DNA of 64,000 bases from DASSUW01 sp963730535 (GTDB lineage: Bacteria > Actinomycetota > Thermoleophilia > Solirubrobacterales > Solirubrobacteraceae), in assembly GCA_963730535.1 (NCBI GenBank), contig CAVSRU010000011.1:124001-188000 (forward strand), read 5' to 3'. The notes under the pieces are model-generated. The model ran no database searches, was not told the origin of the DNA, and saw nothing but the letters and a program-made list of their open reading frames with translations. This document shows positions 24,649-31,600 of this stretch, piece by piece; within the stretch, counting starts at the first letter, position 1; each line of letters opens with the position of its first letter. The position numbers and the translations under genes were made by a program.

Positions 24649-25230
24649 CTAGCGCCGGTAGGGGTCGAGGAAGACGTTGTCGACGCGCCACGTGCCGCTG
24701 CTGCGCATCGTGACCGTCGCCGTGCCGCTCTCTCCCGCCGGGATGGCTCCGGTCTTCAGGCTGATGTAGCCCGTCGGGGCCCACGACTCGTAGGCGTCGG
24801 TGATGGCGAGGGTGCCGGACGAGGTGTCGACGCTGCCGCCGAAGACGGTCTTCACCGTGACGTCGAGCTGCTGCCCGGAGCGCCGCTTGGCGACGAACCG
24901 CAGGTGCGGCATCGTGTGGTCGACGCAGAACGAGGCCGAGATCGACTCGCCGCTGTCCAGCTGCGCGGAGAACAGTCCTGGAGCGAGGTCGAACGGGTCG
25001 TTGTCGGAGTTGAGCGCGACGGAGCCGATCCGCTCCCAGCTGAGACTCTCGAACGCGCCACCCGGCGCGAGGTAGTAGTCGTTGGTGTCGCCGAACTCCG
25101 CGAACGCCTTGGACGTCGGCTGCACGGGGCACTCGGCCGCCATGGCCGCGCCCGGCAGGGCACCAGCGAGGCAGACCGCGCCGCCGATGGTGGCGACTAG
25201 ACGCTGCGCTCGACTGAGCTTTCGAGGCAA
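24649..25230 (-). CDS. Secreted hypothetical protein
   Basis: A 193-residue exported protein. The N-terminus (MPRKLSRAQR, then a hydrophobic stretch ending GAAMAAE) is a clear Sec signal peptide cleaved after AMA. The mature part has two cysteines (ECPVQ and FCVDH) that could form a disulfide, and beta-rich sequence (LRFVAKRRSGQQLDVTVKTV, TWRVDNVFLDPY) suggesting a carbohydrate-binding-like sandwich. The start is TTG 25230, decided by a perfect AAGGAGG four bases upstream. The GGDEF-EAL gene follows in the same direction, so secretion and cyclic di-GMP may be linked. Confidence 0.72.
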   Translation of the reverse strand: MPRKLSRAQRLVATIGGAVCLAGALPGAAMAAECPVQPTSKAFAEFGDTNDYYLAPGGAFESLSWERIGSVALNSDNDPFDLAPGLFSAQLDSGESISASFCVDHTMPHLRFVAKRRSGQQLDVTVKTVFGGSVDTSSGTLAITDAYESWAPTGYISLKTGAIPAGESGTATVTMRSSGTWRVDNVFLDPYRR

Positions 25231-25379
25231 TGATCCTCCTTGATCCAGTGTCGGGCCGGCTTCCGGTGCCGGCTTCCATGACGCCCATCGACACCGCGCA
25301 CAAGCGGCTGAAGGAGAAACGGACGGACGTTGGACGGCTGACCGGTCGCGCCGCGCAGATCCCTGGGTCGCGGCCGGAG

Positions 25380-26354
25380 CTAGAGCTCGCGCGGCGTGAG
25401 CGCGACGGTGCGGGCGCTGCCCTCGCGTACGATCTCGAGCGAGCACCGGACGCCGATGCGGTCCTCGGTCATCAGCCGCTGGAGGTCGTCGACGCCGCGC
25501 ACCGGGAGACCGTCGACCCCGACGACGAGGTCCTCGGGCCGCAGCCCGGCGGCCGCGGCGGGCGACCCGTCGACAACCTCGACGACCTCGATCGCGCGGT
25601 CGCGGCCGAGCGTCGCCGCCACCCGCGGCGGGAGCGGCCGGGCGCCGCCGGCGATGCCGATCCAGGCTCTCCGCACCCGGCCGTCGCGCATCAGCGCCGC
25701 GACGATCCGGCGGGTCGTGGCATTGACGGGCACCGCCAGGCCCAGCCCCACGCCGGCCACGGCCGTGTTGATGCCGACCACACGGCCGCTCCCGTCCACC
25801 AGCGCGCCGCCCGAGTTGCCGGGGTTGAGCGCCGCGTCGGTCTGGATCACGTCGTCGATGATCCGCGTGGCGCCGCCGGCACGGGCCGGCAGCGAGCGGC
25901 CGAGCGCCGAGACGACGCCGGCCGTCACCGACCCCGCGTAGCCGTGCGGGTTGCCGATCGCGACCACGAGCTGGCCGACGCGGAGGCCGGCGGCGTCGCC
26001 GAGCTCGGCCGGCTCCAGGCGGGCCGACTCGGCGCGCAGCACCGCGAGGTCGGAGAGCGGGTCGGTGCCGACGACCGTCGCCTGGAGGTCCGAGCCGTCG
26101 ACGAACGAGGCACGCACGCGGGTCCCCGTGCCGGCCACCACGTGGGCGCTGGTGAGGATGAAGCCGTCCGGCGTGATGACGACGCCGGACCCGCCGCCCG
26201 CGCTCGAGCGGCGGCGGTTGAAGACGCGCAGGTTGGCCACCGAGGGCCCGAGCTGCTCGGCCACGCGGGTTACGACGCGCGAGTAGGCGTCGAGCGCCTC
26301 GGCGTCGGCCGGGGCGGATCCGGGAGCCGAAGGACGGTCGTCGATCTGAGTCAC
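25380..26354 (-). CDS. HtrA/DegP-like S1C serine protease with PDZ domain
   Basis: A 324-residue trypsin-fold protease with an intact triad: His in LTSAHVVAG, Asp in DPLSDLAVL, and Ser in NPGNSGGALV. A C-terminal PDZ domain follows (VVDGSPAAAAGLRPEDLVVGVDG, in two parts). There is no signal peptide or membrane anchor from the chosen start, unlike most HtrA proteins, so it is either cytoplasmic or the start is upstream. GTG 26354 is supported by TAGCAT seven bases before it. It is divergent from cysH across an 85-base AT-rich gap. Confidence 0.87.
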   Translation of the reverse strand: MTQIDDRPSAPGSAPADAEALDAYSRVVTRVAEQLGPSVANLRVFNRRRSSAGGGSGVVITPDGFILTSAHVVAGTGTRVRASFVDGSDLQATVVGTDPLSDLAVLRAESARLEPAELGDAAGLRVGQLVVAIGNPHGYAGSVTAGVVSALGRSLPARAGGATRIIDDVIQTDAALNPGNSGGALVDGSGRVVGINTAVAGVGLGLAVPVNATTRRIVAALMRDGRVRRAWIGIAGGARPLPPRVAATLGRDRAIEVVEVVDGSPAAAAGLRPEDLVVGVDGLPVRGVDDLQRLMTEDRIGVRCSLEIVREGSARTVALTPREL

Positions 26355-26398
26355 TTGCGAAATGCTAGCGACCGCGGCCAGGCCGTTTCGAACATAAA

Positions 26399-26428
26399 TT
26401 CGGATATCCCGGTCGGGTTTTGTATATT
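26399..26428 (+). promoter_or_regulatory. Candidate cysH promoter in AT-rich gap
   Basis: TATATT at 26423-26428 is a good -10 hexamer 11 bases before ATG 26440, with a weak TTCGGA (26399-26404) at -35 spacing. CCCGGTCGGG, a small palindrome, lies between them and could be an operator. The gap is markedly richer in A/T than the genes around it. Confidence 0.4.
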
Positions 26429-26439
26429 TACGGGCTCGG

Positions 26440-27111
26440 ATGAGCGGGACCCTGGCCAAGACCAAGCTCCGCCCGGACCTCGAGCCGCTCGACGCCTCCG
26501 GCGTCCTCGAGTACGTCGTGGATCGTTTCCACCCACGTCTGGCGGTCGCGTGCTCGTTCCAGAAGGAGTCGGTGGTCGTGCTCGACCTCCTCCTGCGCAT
26601 CGCGCCCGACGCGCGCGTCTTCACGCTCGACACGCACGTCCTGTTCCCGGAGACCTACGAGACCTGGCGGCAGCTCGAGGAGCGCTACGGGATCCAGTTC
26701 GAGGTCCACCAGGGGCCGAGCCTCGGTCGCCAGGCCGCCCTCCACGGCGACCGGCTGTGGGCCCGCAACCCCGACAAGTGCTGCGACCTGCGCAAGGTCC
26801 AGCCGCTCGTGCAGGCGCTGTCCGACGTCGACGCCTGGGTCTCCGGCGTGCGGCGCGACCAGTCGGTCGCGCGCGCGGGCACGGCCAAGCTGGCGTGGGA
26901 CGGCAAGCACGAGAAGTGGAAGGCGAACCCGCTGGCGGACTGGACCGAGGCGGACGTGTGGCGCTACATCCACCGCCACGACCTCCCGTACAACCCGCTG
27001 CACGACCAGGGCTACGCGTCGATCGGCTGCACGCACTGCACCAAGCCCGGGGCCGGTCGCGACGGCCGCTGGTCCGGCAGCGAGAAGACGGAGTGCGGCA
27101 TCCACGCGTAG
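26440..27111 (+). CDS. cysH: Adenylyl-sulfate (APS) reductase, thioredoxin-type
   Basis: Reduces activated sulfate to sulfite in assimilatory sulfate reduction. The 223-residue protein has ACSFQKESVV, DTHVLFPETY, and the cysteine pattern CC (114-115) with CX2C (197-200) that binds a 4Fe-4S cluster and marks APS rather than PAPS reductases; the catalytic Cys219 is in the terminal ECGIH. No Shine-Dalgarno is present and the -10 lies close to ATG, so the message is probably nearly leaderless. A sulfotransferase gene follows, making a small sulfur locus, but no sulfite reductase or ATP sulfurylase is in the window. Confidence 0.92.
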   Translation: MSGTLAKTKLRPDLEPLDASGVLEYVVDRFHPRLAVACSFQKESVVVLDLLLRIAPDARVFTLDTHVLFPETYETWRQLEERYGIQFEVHQGPSLGRQAALHGDRLWARNPDKCCDLRKVQPLVQALSDVDAWVSGVRRDQSVARAGTAKLAWDGKHEKWKANPLADWTEADVWRYIHRHDLPYNPLHDQGYASIGCTHCTKPGAGRDGRWSGSEKTECGIHA

Positions 27112-27166
27112 CGCCTCCGCGCCGCGCCGAGTTCACTTCCGCGATCGAGTTGGGTATCTGATCGAT

Positions 27167-27952
27167 GTGACGATCTCCTACCTCGTCTGCGCCACGCCCC
27201 GGAGCGGCAGCACGCTCCTGTGCGAGGCACTCAAGGCCACCGGTCGCGCCGGGCGGCCCGAGGAGTACTTCGAGGCGGTGCCCTCGACGGGGGTCCCGCG
27301 GGAGCCCCGGGACTATCTCGCCGGGCTCGCCGACGCGGACGCCCACCGGCTGATCGAGGGCGCCCGCCCGCGCGCCCCGGACTACTCGGACCTCCGCGGC
27401 GTGCGGCGCTACGAGGAGCACCTCGCCCGCGTGCGCGAGTGGGGCACCACGCCGAACGGCGTGTTCGGCGCCAAGGTCATGTGGGCGCACCTGGTGGACC
27501 TCGCGGCGCTGACCGGCTGCGCGTCGCCGGTCGAGGCCGCCGCCGAGCTGTTCGGCCAGCCGCGCTGCCTGTGGGTCCGCCGCGAGGACCGCGTGCGCCA
27601 AGCGGTCTCGCTCTGGCGGGCCATGCAGACGCAGTCGTGGCGCGCCGAGGCCGCCGAGCGCGAGCCGCGCTACTCGTTTGCCGCCCTGCGTCACCTGGCC
27701 GGCGCCCTGGCGGCCGACGACGCCGCATGGGAGCGCTTCTTCGCTACGAGCGGCCTGCCCGTGCTGGAGATCGGCTACGGCGGGCTGGTGCGCGACCTGG
27801 AGGGCACGCTCGACCGGGCGCTCGACCACGTCGGGGTGCCGCACGCGCGCGGCGACCTCGACTGCACGCCGCCCATGCGGCGCCAGTCCGACGACCTCAC
27901 CGACGCCTGGGTCGCGGCCTACGAGCGGGAAGCCGTCGAGACCGCGGCGTAG
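27167..27952 (+). CDS. Stf0-family sulfotransferase
   Basis: Stf0 enzymes transfer sulfate from PAPS to sugars, classically trehalose in mycobacterial sulfolipid synthesis. The 261-residue protein begins YLVCATPRSGSTLLCEAL, the PAPS phosphate loop, and has GRPEEYF and VFGAKVMW as in Stf0; VRREDRVRQAVSLWRA matches the 3'-phosphate-binding region. The start is GTG 27167 with TATCTG six bases upstream. It follows the APS reductase gene by 55 bases. The acceptor sugar is unknown. Confidence 0.87.
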   Translation: MTISYLVCATPRSGSTLLCEALKATGRAGRPEEYFEAVPSTGVPREPRDYLAGLADADAHRLIEGARPRAPDYSDLRGVRRYEEHLARVREWGTTPNGVFGAKVMWAHLVDLAALTGCASPVEAAAELFGQPRCLWVRREDRVRQAVSLWRAMQTQSWRAEAAEREPRYSFAALRHLAGALAADDAAWERFFATSGLPVLEIGYGGLVRDLEGTLDRALDHVGVPHARGDLDCTPPMRRQSDDLTDAWVAAYEREAVETAA

Positions 27953-27963
27953 CCTTCCGCCGA

Positions 27964-28908
27964 GTGGACATCCTGACCAGCGTCGACGCGGAGCGGATCG
28001 GCGAATACCGCCGGCGCGACGAGTTCTTCTGGCTCGACCTCGAAGCGCCCTCCGCTCAAGACCTCGACGCCCTCCGCTCCGCGCTCGACCTGCATCCGAT
28101 GGCGCTCGAGGACACGCGCGAGTTCGGCCAGCGGCCGAAGGTCGACACCTACGAGAACCACGTGCTCGTCGTCTTCTACACGGTGGTGCGGGACCCCGGC
28201 GAGCCGGTCCACCAGCCCGTCGAGGTGCAGATCTACATCTCCGGCCACTGGATCATGACCGTGCACCAGGTCCCGCTCCCTCAGCTGGCCGAGCTCCACG
28301 GTCGCCTGCGGCCGGAGAAGAGCCGGGACGAGGACTACCTCGTCTACCGCATCTTCGACGGCCTGACCGACGCCTACTACCCGGCGATCGAGCGCTTCGA
28401 GGAGCTGATCGACGACCTCGAGGGCGAGGTGCTCGAGCGCACGCGGCGCGAGCACCTGCGCCGGATCTACCGGCTCAGGCAGGACATCCACGGGCAGCTG
28501 CGCCTGCTCTCGTCCCAGCGCGACGGCTTCCCGGCCACGATGACCGCGATCATGGAGCTCGCCTCGCTCAGCCGGGGGACGCGCGAGTACCTGCGCGACA
28601 TCGGGGACCACCTCACGCAGATCGTCGGTGAGCTCCACCGTCAGAACGACGACCTCTTGGCCCTCACGACGACCTACTTCAACGCGAGCGCCGAGCGCCT
28701 GAACCGCACGGCGACGCGCCTCAGCGTGGTCGCCACCTTCTTCGTCGTCTGGACGCTGATCACCGGCTTCTTCGGCCAGAACTTCGGCTGGCTGGTCCGC
28801 AACGTCGAGTCCGAGCGCGACTTCCTGATCTTCGGCGTCGGCGGGTTCGTGGTGCCGACGGTGATCCTCGCCTCCGTGCTGTGGGTCAAGCGGCACGACT
28901 GGTTCTGA
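27964..28908 (+). CDS. CorA-family divalent cation transporter
   Basis: A 314-residue CorA-type pentameric channel subunit: a cytoplasmic N-terminal funnel domain, a long helix (about 180-250), then two membrane helices near 260-310. The signature loop reads FFGQNFG, so the usual GMN is GQN here; the second helix ends with basic VKRHDWF. Substrate is probably Mg2+, though the altered loop makes Zn2+, Co2+ or other ions possible. GTG 27964 follows TAGCCT by eight bases. It stands alone just after the sulfotransferase. Confidence 0.85.
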   Translation: MDILTSVDAERIGEYRRRDEFFWLDLEAPSAQDLDALRSALDLHPMALEDTREFGQRPKVDTYENHVLVVFYTVVRDPGEPVHQPVEVQIYISGHWIMTVHQVPLPQLAELHGRLRPEKSRDEDYLVYRIFDGLTDAYYPAIERFEELIDDLEGEVLERTRREHLRRIYRLRQDIHGQLRLLSSQRDGFPATMTAIMELASLSRGTREYLRDIGDHLTQIVGELHRQNDDLLALTTTYFNASAERLNRTATRLSVVATFFVVWTLITGFFGQNFGWLVRNVESERDFLIFGVGGFVVPTVILASVLWVKRHDWF

Positions 28909-28930
28909 GCCCGAGATAGGGTCCCGCCCC

Positions 28931-30130
28931 ATGCCAGCGAGCACCATGAACGCCTGGGTCATCCGCGAGGACCGCTTCGGCGAGCCGCGCGACGCCTTCC
29001 AGGTCGAGGAGATCGAGGTCCCGGAGCCCGGCGCCATGGAGGTCATCGTCCGCGTGATGGCCGCCGGGGTGAACTACAACAACGTCTGGGCGGCGATGGG
29101 CGAGCCGGTCTCGGTCTTCCGCTACCACACCGAGGACCATCACATCGGAGGCTCCGACGCGTCCGGGATCGTCGAGCGTATCGGGCCCGGCGTCACGCGC
29201 TGGAAGCCGGGCGACGAGGTCGTCATCCACTGCAACCAGGCCTCCTACGAGGACCCCGAGGTCCACGGGCTCGACCCGATGGCCGCCCCGTCGCAGCGCA
29301 TCTGGGGCTACGAGACCACCTGGGGGTCGTTCGCCGAGTTCTGCAAGGTCCAGGCCCAGCAGCTGCTGCCCAAGCCCCCCGCGCTGACCTGGGAGGAGGC
29401 CGCGTCCTACGGGCTGACGTACTTCACCGCCTACCGCATGCTGGTCAAGCAGGTCGAGCTCCAGGCCGGCCAGCGCGTGCTCGTGTGGGGCGCCGCCGGC
29501 GGCCTCGGGGTCTTCGCGCTCCAGCTCTGCCGGCTGGCGGGCGCGGACGCCGTGGGCGTCGTCTCCTCCGACGAGAAGGCGGACCTGTGCCGGGAGCTCG
29601 GGGCCATCGACGTGATCGACCGCAACGAGTTCGCGGGCATGATGCGCCGCGGCGGCGAGACGCACGACGAGGAGCAGGCGCGCCTGAAGGAGTCGCGCCG
29701 CTTCTGCAAGCTGGTGGAGGAGAAGCTCGGCGGCCGCCCCGACATCGTCTTCGAGCACGTCGGCCGCGCGACGTTCCCGACCTCGGTCCTGGCCGTCAAG
29801 CCGTTCGGGAGCGTGGTCATCTGCGCCGGGACGACCGGCTACAACCTCGACTTCGACGTCCGCCACCTGTGGATGAAGCAGAAGAAGATCATCGGCTCGC
29901 ACTTCGCCAACGCGTACGAGTGCCACAAGGCGAACGAGCTGATCGAGTCCGGGGCCGTCCGTCCCGTACTCTGGAGGACCCTCGGCTTCGACCAGGTCGC
30001 CGAGGCGCACCAGATGATGAAGGAGAACCAGCACCTCGGAAAGATCGCGATCCTCGTGGGCGCGGAGTCCGAGGGGCTCGGCAAGACCGCGGACGGGCCC
30101 GGGGCGATCCGGGCGGAGGTGGGAGCCTGA
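28931..30130 (+). CDS. ccr: Crotonyl-CoA carboxylase/reductase
   Basis: Carboxylates crotonyl-CoA to ethylmalonyl-CoA with NADPH and CO2, the key step of the ethylmalonyl-CoA pathway. The 399-residue medium-chain reductase has the diagnostic GVNYNNVWAAMGEPVSVF and HHIGGSDASGIV, the nucleotide motif GAAGGLGVFALQL, and SHFANAYECHKAN, which contains the conserved CO2-positioning His. The N-terminus is shorter than in many Ccr proteins but the catalytic parts are present. TAGGGT is eight bases before ATG. The ethylmalonyl-CoA mutase gene lies 1.5 kb away. Confidence 0.93.
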   Translation: MPASTMNAWVIREDRFGEPRDAFQVEEIEVPEPGAMEVIVRVMAAGVNYNNVWAAMGEPVSVFRYHTEDHHIGGSDASGIVERIGPGVTRWKPGDEVVIHCNQASYEDPEVHGLDPMAAPSQRIWGYETTWGSFAEFCKVQAQQLLPKPPALTWEEAASYGLTYFTAYRMLVKQVELQAGQRVLVWGAAGGLGVFALQLCRLAGADAVGVVSSDEKADLCRELGAIDVIDRNEFAGMMRRGGETHDEEQARLKESRRFCKLVEEKLGGRPDIVFEHVGRATFPTSVLAVKPFGSVVICAGTTGYNLDFDVRHLWMKQKKIIGSHFANAYECHKANELIESGAVRPVLWRTLGFDQVAEAHQMMKENQHLGKIAILVGAESEGLGKTADGPGAIRAEVGA

Positions 30131-30447
30131 TGGCCGGCGTCGTGAACATCCCCTGGTACGTGACCGTCTTCCGAGGCGACCAGTTCGAGGCGGCGATGGG
30201 CGAGATCGCGCCCCTCGCGCTCCGCTACGGCGCGACGGGCTACCAGGTCCTGCGCTCCAACGACGACCGCTACCGCTTCTGGCAGTTCGCCGACTTCGAG
30301 AGCAAGGCGGACTTCGAGGCCTACTGGTACGGCCCCGAGTTCACCGACTGGCGCGCCGAGCACACGAGCTGGTTCACGGTCCCGATCGTCTACACGTGGT
30401 TCGACCGCGTGACGGCGGGAGCGCTCGAGCCCAACGGCGTGACCTAA
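30130..30447 (+). CDS. Hypothetical protein coupled to ccr
   Basis: A 105-residue soluble protein of unrecognised family, rich in aromatic residues (YVTVFRGDQFEAAMGEI, RFWQFADFESKADFEAYWYG, WFTVPIVYTWFDRV). Its size and pattern recall a dimeric alpha-beta barrel (antibiotic-biosynthesis monooxygenase/EthD-like), but that is only a guess. ATG overlaps the ccr stop as TGATG, so it is translationally coupled to crotonyl-CoA carboxylase/reductase and may assist it. Its stop overlaps convergent clpS by four bases. Confidence 0.65.
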   Translation: MAGVVNIPWYVTVFRGDQFEAAMGEIAPLALRYGATGYQVLRSNDDRYRFWQFADFESKADFEAYWYGPEFTDWRAEHTSWFTVPIVYTWFDRVTAGALEPNGVT

Positions 30448-30731
30448 CCCTGCTCGAGCGGGGCCATCGTGAGGCCGGCCTGCTGGAGCTGCTCCCAGTA
30501 GAGCTCCGCTGTCTCCTTCATGCCGGACCAGACGATCGCGCGGCCGGTGTTGTGGATCGCGTCCGCGAACGCGTAGCCCGCTGACACCGTGACGCCGGGG
30601 AGCACGCGGGCGAGCGTGCTGGCGACGTGGTCGAACGTGTTGTGGTCGTCGTTGAGCACGATCACGCGCCAGTGCCCGCCCAGGCCGCTGCCCGGGTCGC
30701 GGACCTTGGGCAGCTCGATCGTGGTCTCCAT
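30444..30731 (-). CDS. clpS: ATP-dependent Clp protease adaptor ClpS
   Basis: ClpS delivers N-degron substrates to the ClpAP/ClpCP protease. The 95-residue protein has WRVIVLNDDHNTFDHV, the core that binds the bulky N-terminal residue, and the conserved helical end with GYAFADAIHNTGRA. It starts two bases after the MBL-hydrolase stop and is probably co-transcribed with it. No clpA or clpC is nearby. Confidence 0.92.
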   Translation of the reverse strand: METTIELPKVRDPGSGLGGHWRVIVLNDDHNTFDHVASTLARVLPGVTVSAGYAFADAIHNTGRAIVWSGMKETAELYWEQLQQAGLTMAPLEQG

Positions 30732-30733
30732 GT

Positions 30734-31567
30734 CTACCCGGCCTGCTGCTTGCTTCGCCAGCGGTCGAGGCCGAGGAACAGGTGGTCGAGCGGCGCGGCC
30801 TGCTCGGCCGCCTCCACCTCGCCGGGCGCGCGCTCGACGATCCGCTCGTGCAGCGCGGCCTTGAAGGCGTCGAGGTCGTGGTCGGCGACGAGGCCGGCCT
30901 GCCACCGCAGCGACTCGCGCACGGCAGCGAGCTGGGCCGGCGGGTCGTCCGCCGTCCCGAAGTGGGTCAGCGCGAGCGTGTCCGGCTCCCAGGCGGCGAT
31001 CGTGTCGAGCGAGCGCTCCCAGGCCTCGACGTCGATGTCCGGAGGCGGCGTGGGCGCGAGCGTGAGGTCGTACGGCGGGATCCGCACGCCGGCCATGTCG
31101 CCGACGAACGCCGTGCCCGACGCCTCGTGCAGGTAGGCGACGTGGTGGGAGGCGTGGCCGGGCGTGTACTCGACCGCGAAGCCGCGGACCCGCTCCCCGC
31201 CCTCCAGCACCCGCAGCCGGTCCTCGGGGACCGGCACGACCTCCCCCCAGATCTCGCGCAGCCCCTCCTCGCCCCCGTAGAGGCGCGCCGCGCTGGCCAC
31301 GAGCTTGTCGGGGTTGGCCAGATGGCGCGCCCCGCGCTCGTGGACGTAGACCTCGAGGTCCGGCCAGCGGCGCACGAGCGCCCCCGCGGCGCCCGCGTGG
31401 TCGAAGTGGATGTGGGTCAGGAGAAGGGCCTCCGGCCGCTCGTCGCCGAGCGCCTCGAGGAGCGTGTCCTCGCACGACTGGGGGCCGGGATCCACCAGCA
31501 CGCCGTCGAGGGCGAAGCAGGCGATGACCTTCTCGCGGCCCCGGTGACGGAGGTCGATCTGCCGCAT
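30734..31567 (-). CDS. MBL-fold metallo-hydrolase
   Basis: A 277-residue metallo-beta-lactamase-fold enzyme. The zinc motif is LLTHIHFDHAG, with further ligands in TPGHASHHVAY and FVGDMAG; TLALTHFG supplies the last histidine. The hydrolase type is not fixed by sequence; glyoxalase II-like or lactonase-like activity is possible. ATG 31567 is nine bases after TAGCCT in a block shared with the divergent mutase gene. It leads a two-gene unit with clpS. Confidence 0.83.
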   Translation of the reverse strand: MRQIDLRHRGREKVIACFALDGVLVDPGPQSCEDTLLEALGDERPEALLLTHIHFDHAGAAGALVRRWPDLEVYVHERGARHLANPDKLVASAARLYGGEEGLREIWGEVVPVPEDRLRVLEGGERVRGFAVEYTPGHASHHVAYLHEASGTAFVGDMAGVRIPPYDLTLAPTPPPDIDVEAWERSLDTIAAWEPDTLALTHFGTADDPPAQLAAVRESLRWQAGLVADHDLDAFKAALHERIVERAPGEVEAAEQAAPLDHLFLGLDRWRSKQQAG

Positions 31568-31576
31568 CGGCCGCTC

Positions 31577-31586
31577 AGGCTACGAC
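31577..31586. promoter_or_regulatory. Candidate shared -10 block between MBL-hydrolase and ethylmalonyl-CoA mutase genes
   Basis: AGGCTACGAC gives TAGCCT on the minus strand, nine bases before ATG 31567, and TACGAC on the plus strand 14 bases before ATG 31601, sharing a TA. The minus element is the stronger of the two. Confidence 0.4.
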
Positions 31587-31600
31587 AGAATTCACTTGCG

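Noticed and set aside
25231..25379. Riboswitch, for example cyclic di-GMP type, upstream of the secreted/GGDEF-EAL genes
   Set aside because: No match to the conserved core of known classes; only a direct repeat of GCCGGCTTCC and the Shine-Dalgarno were seen.
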